A DNA stretch of 64,000 nt from Temnothorax longispinosus (lineage: Eukaryota; Arthropoda; Insecta; Hymenoptera; Formicidae): assembly GCF_030848805.1 (NCBI RefSeq), contig NC_092366.1, forward strand, positions 16,248,620 through 16,312,619, in the 5' to 3' direction. The notes beneath the pieces were generated by a model. The model was not told where the DNA came from. It was given only the letters and a program-made list of their open reading frames with translations, and ran no database searches. Shown one piece after another: positions 37,939-52,298 of this stretch. Position 1 is the first letter of the stretch; each line of letters opens with the position of its first letter. The translations under genes were made by a program, and so were the position numbers.

Positions 37939-38019
37939 CCTTTGGCGCGATCGCTGAAGGACGTCACTCTTGACAAGTACACCGACGAGAAAGCTTACAA
38001 GAAAAACCTACACGGGAAG
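37939..38019 (+). CDS. Candidate internal microexon (81 bp)
   Basis: An acceptor (TTACGATTCCTTAG, ending 37,938) and a donor (GGGAAG/GTAACG at 38,019/38,020) bound 27 complete codons in phase 0 at both ends. The peptide is charged and protein-like: LARSLKDVTLDKYTDEKAYK, then KNLHGK. The reading frame is closed immediately outside the exon on the left by the TAG that forms the acceptor. An 81-bp phase 0-0 exon would be a typical cassette exon. Family not recognised. Only one of three frames is open with sensible composition. Confidence 0.35.
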
Positions 38020-38380
38020 GTAACGCCCGCTCCCTTCGTATACTTCAAGAAATAAGGTTTCGTCGCGGATTACACGACGCGAATTATGTCAGTCACATTT
38101 TGTTTTCTGTCTTTCTACGTCGCGCTGAACTCGTTATATCGATTCCGTCTCGGACAGTTACTTGTGAACAACAACGGCATATCGAAATTGACTGGTTTCT
38201 TCCCTCGATAAAAATAAATGTTTCGCAGTAAAAGCGTGTAACCGGTAATCAGCGACAACCGATACAAATTGTACAGAAGGCGTCCTAAGGCTCGTCTTAC
38301 GCGCGTTCGTCGACCACTGTAGTTCTCCAAATAGGTGAGAACTCCGGCCGTTTTCGCAAAAGTCCTAGACGGACGACACG
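38020..38380. other. Short interval with no supported feature
   Basis: Moderately GC-rich. The - strand frame at 38,115-38,480 has no recognised features. Confidence 0.25.
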
Positions 38381-38821
38381 ATGGGCGAGGTTTTAGGATC
38401 GACCGGAAGATGTTGGTACCCGTATCGTCTCGGGGCTTCATTAAGGATGCAATATGGTAGACTTTTTGCCGAGCAAGCAAAGGGAACGGAGCGTGCGCGA
38501 GCGCGCAGTCGGTCGCTTTTAAAAAAGTTACGACGAAGTTTATGGAGGTTTAATTGTAGCCCGCGACTGTGGTTAGAAAGTAGTAAAACTCCTTTTGCCA
38601 GCGATGCCGGGTCTGTTACACTACTTAACGTTCCCCAGTTCTTGGTTACATACGAGAAGGACGATGATGAGGAAGAGAAGCGGTGTTCGCGGCGGCTCAC
38701 GCACTTTGGCGCTACTAATTATTGCTTTGTCTCAGAAATTACGGCTCCGTCCTCTGCACAAAATATGGCCGACAGTTGTTTCATCAAGGTCAAAGATATC
38801 GTCTCGCAACAATTTCACTAA
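38381..38821 (+). CDS. Open frame of 146 residues, unidentified
   Basis: ATG at 38,381 in ACACGATGGG (G at +4) opens 146 codons to TAA at 38,819-38,821. The N-terminal third is basic (ERARARSRSLLKKLRRSLWR), the middle has an acidic run (YEKDDDEEEKR), and the end is SCFIKVKDIVSQQFH. No signal peptide or membrane segment is clear. The - strand is also open over 38,365-38,700, and the interval is GC-rich, so chance is a serious alternative. If real, it could belong with the two candidate exons upstream on the same strand, but I see no splice sites that link them. Confidence 0.18.
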   Translation: MGEVLGSTGRCWYPYRLGASLRMQYGRLFAEQAKGTERARARSRSLLKKLRRSLWRFNCSPRLWLESSKTPFASDAGSVTLLNVPQFLVTYEKDDDEEEKRCSRRLTHFGATNYCFVSEITAPSSAQNMADSCFIKVKDIVSQQFH

Positions 38822-42429
<3,608 letters not shown>

Positions 42430-42490
42430 AGGCAACTCGCGTAATCCCTGATAGCTGACCGGCATCGCGGGTTTGAGTCCTGCTTTCTCA
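42430..42490 (+). repeat. tRNA-like relic, possibly part of a tRNA-derived SINE
   Basis: GCGGG, a 7-nt loop TTTGAGT, then CCTGC at 42,467-42,483 gives exact T-arm geometry (5-bp stem including one G-T pair, 7-nt loop) and resembles a B box (GGTTTGAGTCC). The preceding 35 bases could be a degenerate anticodon and D region, but no complete cloverleaf can be drawn. It is not a functional tRNA gene; a decayed tRNA or SINE head is the best reading. Confidence 0.3.
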
Positions 42491-42907
42491 CGTATAGCAA
42501 AAGCTGTTTTCTCCAAATCGCTCAATGAGGGCGATAACCGTGTATCATTGTGAATAAGAATGAGACGGAGAGAAAACTGGTCAGCACTCGTAAATTCGAT
42601 TCTTTATGGTGTTTTGCCACTGTTAAAGCCGAGAAGGCGGGGAGACGTATCTTTGAGCTCTTACACGCTTTATACATGTTCTGGGCGGCTGCTTTGATGA
42701 AGTTAGTCGCAAAATACTCGATACTAATAATAATTTCTTTGTAAAAAAAAAAAACATAATATAAAAGCCTATAACTTGCTATTTTCTCTAATACGAAATG
42801 TAATTTAATGCAACTCGGCGGTCTTCATATCTTTTATATTTATAATCTTCTACAATTGATTGCTATTAATTCTGATTATAATTCTTGACACATCAATGGA
42901 TTTACTA
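42491..42907. other. Short interval with no supported feature
   Basis: AT-rich. A frame at 42,550-42,744 starts with TTG or GTG only and shows nothing recognisable. A 12-bp A-run lies at about 42,744-42,755. Confidence 0.25.
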
Positions 42908-43424
42908 GGTGCGCAACTAAGTTTCCGGGTTTTTTTTATCAATAAATACAAAAAATGGTTTATTCAAAGTATCGTCCCTCGCTAGCTATACATTTTCGCC
43001 ATCTCTCTGGCAATACATGAATACCGCGACGATAAAACGACGCGTCTTGGACCGAAACCATTTATCCAACCAATTTTGCACTTCTTCGAAATTGGTCAAG
43101 TGTAGCCCAGCCAAGCCATGCGCCATCGACCGGAACAAGTGCTAATCGGAAGGCGCCAGGTCTGGCGAATACGGCGGGTGCGGTAGCAGATCCCATTTCA
43201 GCGTTTTGATGGTGTCCTGACGCAAATGCTGTTTATTTGGCACAAAACTCGACATCTCCGTTGTTAGAAAAAATATTTTTGCGTTGCGATATGTGTTGGT
43301 ATAACGACTGGTTATTGTTAACAGATGTCCAAGCTATAACTTCAGACAACTTCAAACATGTAAGTCGAGTACATGTGTTATTGGTGCCATTTATGTGTGA
43401 AACCCGGAAACTTAGTTGCGCACC
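42908..43424 (-). mobile_element. Internally deleted mariner transposon, 517 bp, with intact terminal inverted repeats
   Basis: Both ends carry a perfect 25-bp inverted repeat, beginning GGTGCGCAACTAAGTTTC, at 42,908-42,932 and 43,400-43,424. It is flanked on each side by TA (42,906-42,907 and 43,425-43,426), the standard mariner target duplication. Full mariners are about 1.3 kb, so roughly 0.8 kb is missing. The transposase remnant lies on the - strand. Exact repeat arms in an element with a broken gene suggest it was mobilised in trans relatively recently, or is young. The repeat word AACTAAGT is typical of mariner-family ends. Confidence 0.92.
42986..43255 (-). pseudogene. Mariner transposase remnant (N-terminus fused to C-terminus, one stop)
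   Basis: A 90-codon frame begins MSSFVPNKQHLRQ, which matches the characteristic start of mariner transposases. It then passes directly to the C-terminal catalytic region: LLPHPPYSPDLAPSD carries the last catalytic aspartate of the D,D(34)D motif (SPDLAPSD). An in-frame TAG follows at the position where the family has Tyr in SDYHLF. After it, the frame resumes with HLFRSMAHGLAGLHLTNFEE and ends at TAG 42,986-42,988. The first two catalytic aspartates and the DNA-binding helix-turn-helix domains are absent, deleted between residues about 13 and 15 of the remnant. The protein would have been a cut-and-paste transposase of about 345 residues. It cannot be active. Confidence 0.9.
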
Positions 43425-43426
43425 TA

Positions 43427-43977
43427 ATAATATCTGACAATATTACGCAACGATATTATACTAGCATGACGAATAAAAAAATAATCGCTTTCGATAATTG
43501 CAGATGCTAAAAGGAATTTAAGGGGAGAAAAAATCTGATGATAAAGAAAGAAGTAAAAGAGATGGAGCAACGAAAAAACACGAGCGGATAGAGTCAGAGG
43601 GATGAGCAGCCGTTTGCCGGTCTAAACGCCGCGGTCTGCTCGACTCTCGGAAGGAAAGGAATTTTATAGCTTAGAATCTGTTTTATGTGCACCGGATTTG
43701 CGATTACGACCCGGACTCTCGACGATCCAAACAAAGGAAGAGCACCCGGGAATAATATGGAGACCGCGATTTATATTCTAAACCGAAAACTAATCCTTTT
43801 CCTTACTTTATATCATTTTACACCCGTTTTGCATGCCACAGTAAAATAATGGGATTGTAAGATATACAATTTTTGCGTATCCAAATATTCGATACGGTAA
43901 TTAAATCGGCATAATTCATTATGACTTTATAATAAATTTTTACCGAAGTTACGAAAAAAAATAAGATAACGAAGTAG
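43427..43977. other. Interval between the mariner remnant and the - strand exon
   Basis: On the - strand this would be the intron downstream of the 43,984-44,299 exon. A GC-richer patch at 43,590-43,760 might hold the next exon, but no acceptor with matching phase is convincing. Confidence 0.25.
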
Positions 43978-43983
43978 ACTTAC

Positions 43984-44299
43984 CAATAGTATTTAGAAGA
44001 TTCGGTTGAAGGGTAAGTAGAAGGATCGGTAGAAGGTTCAGTAGATTCAGTAGAAGGTTCAGTAGAAGATTTAATAAGCGGTTCAGTAGGAGGTTTAAAT
44101 GAGTTTTCAGGAAACGGAGACGCTAATGTTGGTGGGGGACAAGTAGGGGGCAAAATTGGTAAATTTGGGAATGGATACTGTGAGAATTTTATGTCAACAG
44201 GTTGTCCCTCGTCTGGAGATCCGACCTTCGCCATGACCGGCGGTGGCGAGAAATAACAGTATGTCTCCGGGTGGTATATCATTGGACATCCATAAATGA
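43984..44299 (-). CDS. Coding exon of a Pro/Ser/Thr-rich, mucin-like protein (- strand)
   Basis: This exon has clean splice sites: acceptor TTTTTTTTCTTTTCCAG just before 44,299, and donor CTATTG/GTAAGT at 43,984/43,983. Between them, 316 bp encode 104 complete codons with split codons at each end (2 nt and 2 nt), with no stop. The peptide starts IYGCPMIYHPETYCYFSPPP, with two cysteines that might pair. A Pro-rich middle follows (FPNLPILPPTCPPPTLASPF), then a C-terminal tract of degenerate repeats of the type S/T-E/D-P-S-T (TEPSTESTEPSTDPST). Ser/Thr/Pro tracts of this kind are usual in extracellular, O-glycosylated or PEST-like linkers. I do not recognise the gene. A possible upstream donor on the same strand at about 45,698 (GAAC/GTAAGTTG), following a short ATG-started frame, has compatible phase, but this is speculative. 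Confidence 0.7.
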
Positions 44300-44301
44300 C
44301 T

Positions 44302-47300
44302 GGAAAAGAAAAAAAAGAATAACTTTATTTACCGCTGCTATTGCTTGGATTGCTTCTATTGGAAAACTTTCATATTTGACACACACAATTGACTCTAATT
44401 TAATTTCAAAACAAAATATTTTTTACTTATTTCTACGTTATGATCATATTTATATTTTTGATTTTTATCGTTGTAATTTAATTATTTATTTATTTATTCA
44501 TTCATTATGTTTTATTTTTGACTTATGTTAATAATGACTTATTTCATCCCCGGGTATTTATTTCTTTATTTTCCGTGACACTAGCTATTTTTACACTGAA
44601 AAAAATGTCCAGCAACTTTCATCAGAAAAAACCGTTCAAGTACCTTTGTCCGATCGATACAATATTCAAAAAATAACCATCTCAAGATATTGTGGCACTG
44701 TATAAGATTTTGGAATCCAATTATACAACACTCATCAAATGTATACTTGATAGAATTTATTTCCCCTAAAACGATCGATTTGTCAAAACATATTTCTCAC
44801 AACGCGCCTCCCCAGTTACCAAGAGCGCAAAACGACCTATCACATGGACATGGCTTCGCTAGACAGTTGCCTTTTGTGCTTTCATTGCTTAATTGGTGGA
44901 ATATAATTTTAATTGTTGCCATTTTCGCTGGAAATAATGAATACCACTCACTGTCGAGCTCTCTTCCTTTTTTTTCTCGAGCTTCTTTCATGGCATAGAG
45001 TTAAGCGACCTAAATTAGTTGCCCCTCTGATTGCTGGGATACGCCTCTAGCACCCACTGAACTGGATCGATTTATAGCCATCAAAATGGTATCATGTACA
45101 ACATTTTATCCTAAAAGTTTTCGCTTCACATATTTAAAAGGCGCGAATTTGAAAGGTAATTCATATATTTATCGATATTGCAATTGGTACTAATTGAGTT
45201 ATCTCAAGACTAACATAACGACGTTTAATATTTTGAAATCAACTTACTACAAAAGTCAAGACCTAAAGAAAAAGATACAAAGATTAACATTTATCGCTCG
45301 AAAATAAAAATCGTCAATCTACAGTACGATACATTTTTATTCTTTAATTTGAGACATAAATTTTGTATGACTTAGACGCAAATTACACGTCAAGTTACTT
45401 AATTGTGGCAAGATCTTGTCCAGCGTGCATACTGATTACGAGGGCACTTGGAAATTACCCCGGTGAATTATGTGCGAGATTGCAGAATTTATTATACGCT
45501 GAAGATTATGCGACAGTTTCAATTCGCGAACAGTACTCTCACTTAGAGCCAATAATTGCCGGTTCAACATGTTACGAGCGACGTTGCTTGATTGCGGGGA
45601 TGTACCCTCGCCGATCCTTGATGCGGGCCGATTTATAACGCATCTATCACATGTGTCGTAATTTTAGAGGCTGCATCTGCATACTTATTTCAACTTACGT
45701 TCAGCTCTTCTCCAAGAAAGGTTTGATGCACGAATTTTATGACACATCAATGATTCCCTCTATTATTACTGCGCTTGCAACGAATAATCGCAGTTAAAAT
45801 TTACACCATCGTAAACCTCGAACTAAGAAATCACTTTGCAAAATTTCAATTGCGTACCTCGTTTGAGCGACATGTGCTTGCGAGATTTGTCATCGTTTTT
45901 GTATGAATCCGTATGTGCAACTTTTGCAACTTTCATATTTGTATAAAAAAGATACAACGAGCAGTATTTAATATTTCCGGAATCGAAAATAAAATAAGAC
46001 AATGAAATATAAGGCCCTGGCGATCTTTGCTTTCTTTTTCGTGTTTGATAAAAAGAAAGAATATTAAAATGTATGTATATACCAATACACATAGATGTAA
46101 ACTTTTTATTCTGTCCAGTTCAGATTTAGATCTATCGATGATTATATAGACGGTCACGCTTCGAGCAACAATTTTCATAGCGGTAACGTCTTCGTGTTTT
46201 GCACCGAATGCACGTCCGAAACATTATCGGCCACTCTAATATTTATGCCGCGTACCCCGGGCAAGCGGTGCGGTTATCAACAAACTGCGACTTGCATTCG
46301 CGCAGAAAGCGTATTCTCAAGATTTATTATGGGTCTCCGTTCTCTATGTACCTTCACTCCCGTCAAGGAGGACTGCGTCGCGTCGGCCGTAAGAGAGAAA
46401 CTTTCCAAGCACTTGTCCGCGCAGTTATCGTCCGTGCAGTTATCAACACGCGTGCAAGAATGATAACTCGATATCGGATGATATACATTATAAAAAGGTA
46501 CATTTATTATGGAGACAGAGAATAAAAGACGCTGGACGCTAAATCTTACATAGTTAACAGTAAAAAAAGGATGTCTATTAAAAAGCAATGTGAATTTGAC
46601 TGTCTTTGCTCTCTCACACTGCGAAGTACAAACATTCTTCCTGCCAAACTACAATCACAAACACTGAGTGGTAAATATTTTTGCAATAAAGATATAGATA
46701 AGAGAGAAATAGTATAATCATATTATTAAGCTATCAGCAGAGAAAGCTTAAAATTTCTATGAATAAGCTGGCAAATACGTGTGGAATAAAATTTTATTCG
46801 ATACGCTCAATCGAGTATAGTTATATAAAATTGCATTCGTAATATATTTAATTACAAGAGTTTTCTCGCGGAAATAATTGTTCAACACATTATCAATTAA
46901 AGATATTAACGCGTTGTTTGGTATTACATGGGAGTTGTGAGATCGGAGAAGACGCAAGCAAGTTGGTGACCTTTCGGACACGACCGCTACTCGATATAGG
47001 AATGATTTATTCCAGATGCAATCTGGAAGATGAATCCAAGCAGCATAGAGAGTACTCGTAAGCCAGCCGTAAAAATATCGCTTGCCTCGTAAATTACATC
47101 CAACAACCATAGCCTTGCGTATACGCTCGTTTCACCCGATCCTTTCGCCACGAAAGGTGTCCGCAATCGCGCGATTTTTTAACGCCACATTCTCACATGT
47201 AAACACCGATACGTGAACAACGAAATCGCGTTTGAGAAATGGTCTTACGCAGTTTATAACACCACTTTCTACAGAAGTATCAGAAAAAAGGATTCGTAAA

Positions 47301-50300
47301 ACTCTATCAATTATTGAATTCAAACTTGCTATGTAATGATGGAAGTAAAAGTATAATTCAAAGAAGGGATATATAAGCAGAAAACAACGTTAAACACTAC
47401 GTATAAGGGAATAACTTCAACGTCGCGATAGATATTACAGGTAACAGAGTATTATCGGATCAAACGTGCTCAGAAATAGGATTCGCAGCTGCGTGTTCGC
47501 TGGCTTACTTAATCGCCATAACTTCCGGTCGCCTTAGAATTTCGTGACGTCACCTACATCCGTCGCGGGATGAAGTGTGTGATGCCAAATATAAAGCTCG
47601 GAAAACTCATGGAAGCGCAATTTGCTTTTAATTTTTTTACTGCTTATCGGCATCGTTGAATATTAAGATCGGGGCTTCGCTTTGTGCACAAAAATGTAGA
47701 TCAACTGATATAGCTGTTCAAATGAAAGTGTTATGCTTAAATCCAATAGTAAGTACAACGTGAGAATAGTCGTGTAAAATGTGTGTAACATAAAATAAAA
47801 TTTAGAATTATTACTTAAATATCTTAGTAATATTTTTATTTTCTTCTTTCATTTTTTTCGTATCCTCAATTTAGAGCAAACAAATTGATTGAAAATTTTC
47901 ACGATTGACACTGCTTTTGCAAGCGCAGATAAACGATTTCTGTACATCGACCGTTTATCTGCCGTTACAACGTAATATCTTCCAGTAGTATGTCATTTTA
48001 AAAGTCTTTCTTTTTTATTCTTTAGTTTGATCTCTGCAATTTAGCCGCGACAAACTATGCATATATCAGCAAACAGCTTACAGAGCACACGCATTCTTCC
48101 CGCATTGAGATTACCGGTTTTCCCGATGGCGATGTTATTATCCTTCCAGAAGCCATCCGTTGCGTACAGCAAGCTTACGCATATCCGCACAACTACACGC
48201 GTAATTTGTTAAAATGCTATTATTAATGAAAAGAATAAACCGTCTAAATATATGTACTAAAATAAACATATAACCCTCGCGAGTTGTATACCGTTCCGGC
48301 CGCTAGTTTAATTCACATTAATTGCTATCTAGAGCAGCCAGGATTAATTAGTAACAAATTATAGATCCTGAAGGGAAATGCGCAAATATTCCCACATAAA
48401 TTTTTTAAAATAGCCTATGATTTTAAATTAAAATAGTTTAACATGGGAATGATTTTCATATTATTTAATAAACAGAAAATTAAAATACTTTTTCGCTTAA
48501 TATCGAAAGTACTGCTTAGAAATCAAAAAGATATTTTGGATATTTATCGTGTATTAAAATTATAAGTTCTAAATATAAAAAAGTCTGTTACATTCAAAAA
48601 AATGTTTAAAAAAAGAATCAAGATGACACATTTATTGGCACAAAAATAATAATCGTATAGATACATTTAAAAATAAATTCTTAATTTTCTTCAATACAAT
48701 AGGCCGGAATGATGTTGCTTATACTTAACGTTACGTGCAAAATAATTTCTAGATCGAAGAAGAGCGTACATAAAAAAGCGTCAAGGTGCAACGGATCGAG
48801 TGAAGTAGCAGGGAGAAGTAAAACAAGAAGGAATCAGCATCCTGAACGGCACACACAACCCCCTTATGCGCGTTGAGAGTGAACGGCCATGCGTAATGCA
48901 AAAGTTGTAATATTATTTGAAAGTCTTTCAAAGTTGAGGCGATTCGAACGGCCGGTTTTACGACGGAGCACTGACGTCGCACAATGCCGGCCCTAGTGGT
49001 TTTACATATCGTAAAGTGCGTGCACGCGCGAGCTAAGGAGCGCATATAAATCGGCTTGCCTGCTGTTATGTCTCCCGCGTGCAAAGGGTCGTTTACCATT
49101 TTATGCTCTCGGGTCCTTTAAGTCCAGGTCCCCCCCTCGCTTCTTTTTTCCTCTTGACCACCCGAGTTTTGATTTCAAATTTCTTTTTTAAAGAAACATT
49201 GTACAGTAAAAGTCGTTAAATCACACAATTAAAAGGCATATTCTTGTGAGAATTGATAAAGATTCAAAATCATGATCCTTGCAATAGCAAACACCTGGAC
49301 TGAATCGTATGACTTAAAAAGTACTTGTATTTCTTGCAGTAAACTAAATTTCAGTAAAAAAAGAAATCAATTCCAAATTCATCTATATATGCATGATAAA
49401 AACATTATCCAAAAATGTATATTATGTACATACATTGTATAATAACCAATAAATATGCTTATTACTTTATACTCATGCTCACTTCAAGCTCGTAGTTTTT
49501 CTTAAGATAACAAAAAGCGGGAAGTTTGTGTCATAATTATGTAAGAAAAATAGATCAATGTTAATTATACAAGAAGATATTAATAATGTATTTCAAATCA
49601 TCTGACCTCGTCTTGCATTTTAATATATATTTTTCCATAAATTATAAGTAAAAAGTCATATTTTTCATTAAAATGCAGTTTTTTTTATGAGAAATAAACG
49701 ACATGTCTCACGTTGTACGACTGTTAATTTGAATAAGTTGACCACGAAGCGCGCATTATTATCAAATGTCTAGAGGTCGTATTGGAATTTAAAAACCAAT
49801 TAAATTTAAAACAGCAAAGATGCAAGTATGTATGTATATATGTGTGTGTGTGTGTGTGTGTGCGTGCGTGTGTGTGTGTGTGCATTTAATGAGAGTGTAC
49901 AGCTTATTTTCACGCCAAGAAAAACTTAATTGCATTAATTGCAATAGAAATCATATGAGTCCGCGCTTGATATCAATAAATTATTTATCGCGATGTATAT
50001 GATAATGCACATATAACGTGCGCAAATTACGCATATTAAGCGTATGCTTGTTGTAAGGTAAGCGTTATCTATCTTCGCAGAAAGACGATACTCGTACGAT
50101 GCATCAAAGCTCGACTCTGAGTTTGTGCAGAACGTAACTTCGACGAGCATGAGATCATTATTTAATTCGCATTACTCGATGAACTCGTGAGATTCACGTT
50201 GCGTGCACGTGCGTATTATGCGCAACGTAACGAACATCCTTACTATCGCTATACAAGCATTAATATATGTATATATCATATAATTCATCAATAAATACGT

Positions 50301-51055
50301 ATACAATTATACATATATTATAAATGCACACATATAAATTTTAAATGCATGTAAATTAAATAGAAATAAGTTATAAGTTTGAAAATTAATTACAAAGAGA
50401 CGTTATGCTAAACTGAAAAATCACAACGACATTACGTCAGACTTTTACAAACGAAAAAGAAACGGGACGGAGACAAACTTTTTATTTGTGGAGAGATACA
50501 ATTGAAAGAAAATGCGCAATGGCCTTGCGTATATATAAATACGTTGCAGCTTCGAGAGTACTGTCTAAAAAAAGCTTCAACGTCGCACATAGTATCGTCC
50601 TTGCACTTTGTGCATGCGTATATGCGTGAACGCGCGATCTTTTTCCGTCGCTCTGTGACATTAAAGCTGGATCCAGCTTGAAATCACGATGGATAATTTT
50701 CGCGCGCGGCACGCGTAATTACTCAATTAAAATGGAAGATTTTCAATTTTAATTGAAAACGAACTAAACGACGAGAGAATTCGCGTGCATTACATATTGC
50801 AGGGAGATTATGATAACTTTGGCGACGCAAAATGAAACTGGTTTCCAAAGTATTTTAAATGTAAAAAACAATGAAAACCAAAAATCGCTATGGATTGTTT
50901 ATTTTCGTGATTTTTACAAAAGAAGCAATATATAATAAGAGGTTAATTATCCAGCTTATACTCATAACATTTTTTATCTTCAAAGTTTATTATTTACGTA
51001 TTGAGACATATACTATGATCTTTTCGCTTGCAAAGTTACTTCTTAAAAATAAGAT
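44302..51055. other. AT-rich stretch with no supported gene
   Basis: Frames at 44,690-44,998 (+), 45,363-45,638 (+), 46,194-46,525 (+), 46,757-47,110 (-) and 48,749-49,099 (-) are the longest. Only the last begins with ATG in an AAAATGG context (MVNDPLHAGDITAGKPIYMR), and none shows a known domain. GC is slightly higher at 48,870-49,130. The rest is AT-rich with no visible features apart from the TG repeat listed separately. It would suit introns or intergenic DNA. Confidence 0.25.
49826..49882. repeat. (TG)n microsatellite with TATG and GCG interruptions
   Basis: GTATGTATGTATATA leads into about 40 bp of TG dinucleotides with a TGCGTGCG interruption. Confidence 0.95.
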
Positions 51056-51288
51056 GGTTCCGTATGGGTTTCCAACTTTCCACGCGAGGTCCACCCCATC
51101 CCATCCTCTGCTTGTTGCTTACTGGATGAAACGAGGTCTATCATTGTACGGTTGTGGACCGCGCTTCACGTGAAAAGTTAAAAACCCATAAGGAACTGTA
51201 CAATAATAGACCTCCTTTCGCCCTGCAAGCGCCGGGCAGTGTGGGTAGACCTCGCTTCACGTGGAAAGATGGAAACCTATGTGGAACT
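51056..51288. repeat. Foldback / MITE-like element with nested inverted repeats, 233 bp
   Basis: The left arm, 51,056-51,149, and the right arm, 51,198-51,288, are imperfect reverse complements. They share GGTTCC/GGAACT ends, TATGGGTTTCCA-type and ACTTTCCACG-type blocks, and AGGTCTATCATTGTAC against GTACAATAATAGACCT at the inner edge. The 48-bp loop contains a third, inverted copy of the terminal motif (GCGCTTCACGTGAAAAGTT, then CCCATAAGGAACT). No coding potential and no clear target-site duplication. This nested structure suggests a foldback transposon or an element that has rearranged on itself. Confidence 0.8.
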
Positions 51289-52254
51289 AGTGAAACCATT
51301 TTATATAGTTAAGAATGTAAGCAGACATAGCATATTCGCGCTTGGCGTAGGGTGGTGTCAAGAGAGAAAAATATAAGCCTAGGCAAAATGTAATATCCTT
51401 CTTAAATGTACATGGTGTCAGAAAATTACGTTCTATCAACTAAACTTATTTTGTTAATAACTTTTTAATAAACTATAAACTTTAATAAATGAGCGCGGGC
51501 TAAAACCTTTTGAGGGTTATTCAGGGTCATAAACTTGATAATAAATACTGACTAAATCGCATTGCCAAAATTATCTAATCTTGACCATATTGCAAAACTA
51601 TCTTTCAAACATTCCGTTGGATATGATCGAATGACCTCGTGTAATTCGTACATATACGCGCACTAATACATCCATCGCGTCGACGGACGAACGGTCGCTT
51701 GCATTCTAGATAAGATAAGCGCGGCGCGCTTATACAAGCCGCTCAAACGTTACGCACATTATTATAGTCACTAATGTCAAGGAAAACCGCAGACTTCTAT
51801 ATATAATACATATACTAGACTGCAAACTCTTGCTTGTGTGATGTACCCAACTTTTATGTACCAAACTTGTACATAAGTTAGAGTGCAAGCGCCAAATAAG
51901 ATTTCAAGTAGTAACAATAAGCTTACACGTTCTTACTTTATCTACACTTGCGGTCATATACCTATATACCTATTCATTATGAATTTGTACTCTTATTTAG
52001 CGCGTGCGTGCATAAGACTAATAGAAAACTATGTAAGAAGTACGCGCGGTCTAGTATATTATATAAAAGTCTATGAGGAAAACCGAGACACGCCTCGCAT
52101 CTATCGCTCCCACTGCACGCGCACGTGCGCTAGTGTGAGTGCACGTGTCATATCATCTCCTCTTCCGTCGCGTTGCAAGTACAACACGGACCGATACCTC
52201 ATTCTTCTCCCCGACGTTTCTCTCTTCCTCCTTCTCCTGCTCCTCTTCCCACCC

Positions 52255-52257
<3 letters not shown>

Positions 52258-52297
<40 letters not shown>
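52258..52297. repeat. (CT)n microsatellite
   Basis: About 38 bp of CT dinucleotides on +, inside a longer pyrimidine-rich region. Confidence 0.95.

Positions 52298-52298
<1 letters not shown>

Noticed and set aside
45363..45638. 91-codon frame on + with protein-like composition
   Set aside because: It starts at TTG with no in-frame ATG near the start, has no splice signals that bound it, and matches no family I know.
46757..47110. 117-codon frame on -
   Set aside because: The composition is tempting at the N-terminal half, but there is no ATG in good context, no domain, and the C-terminal half is AT-driven Asn/Ile/Tyr.
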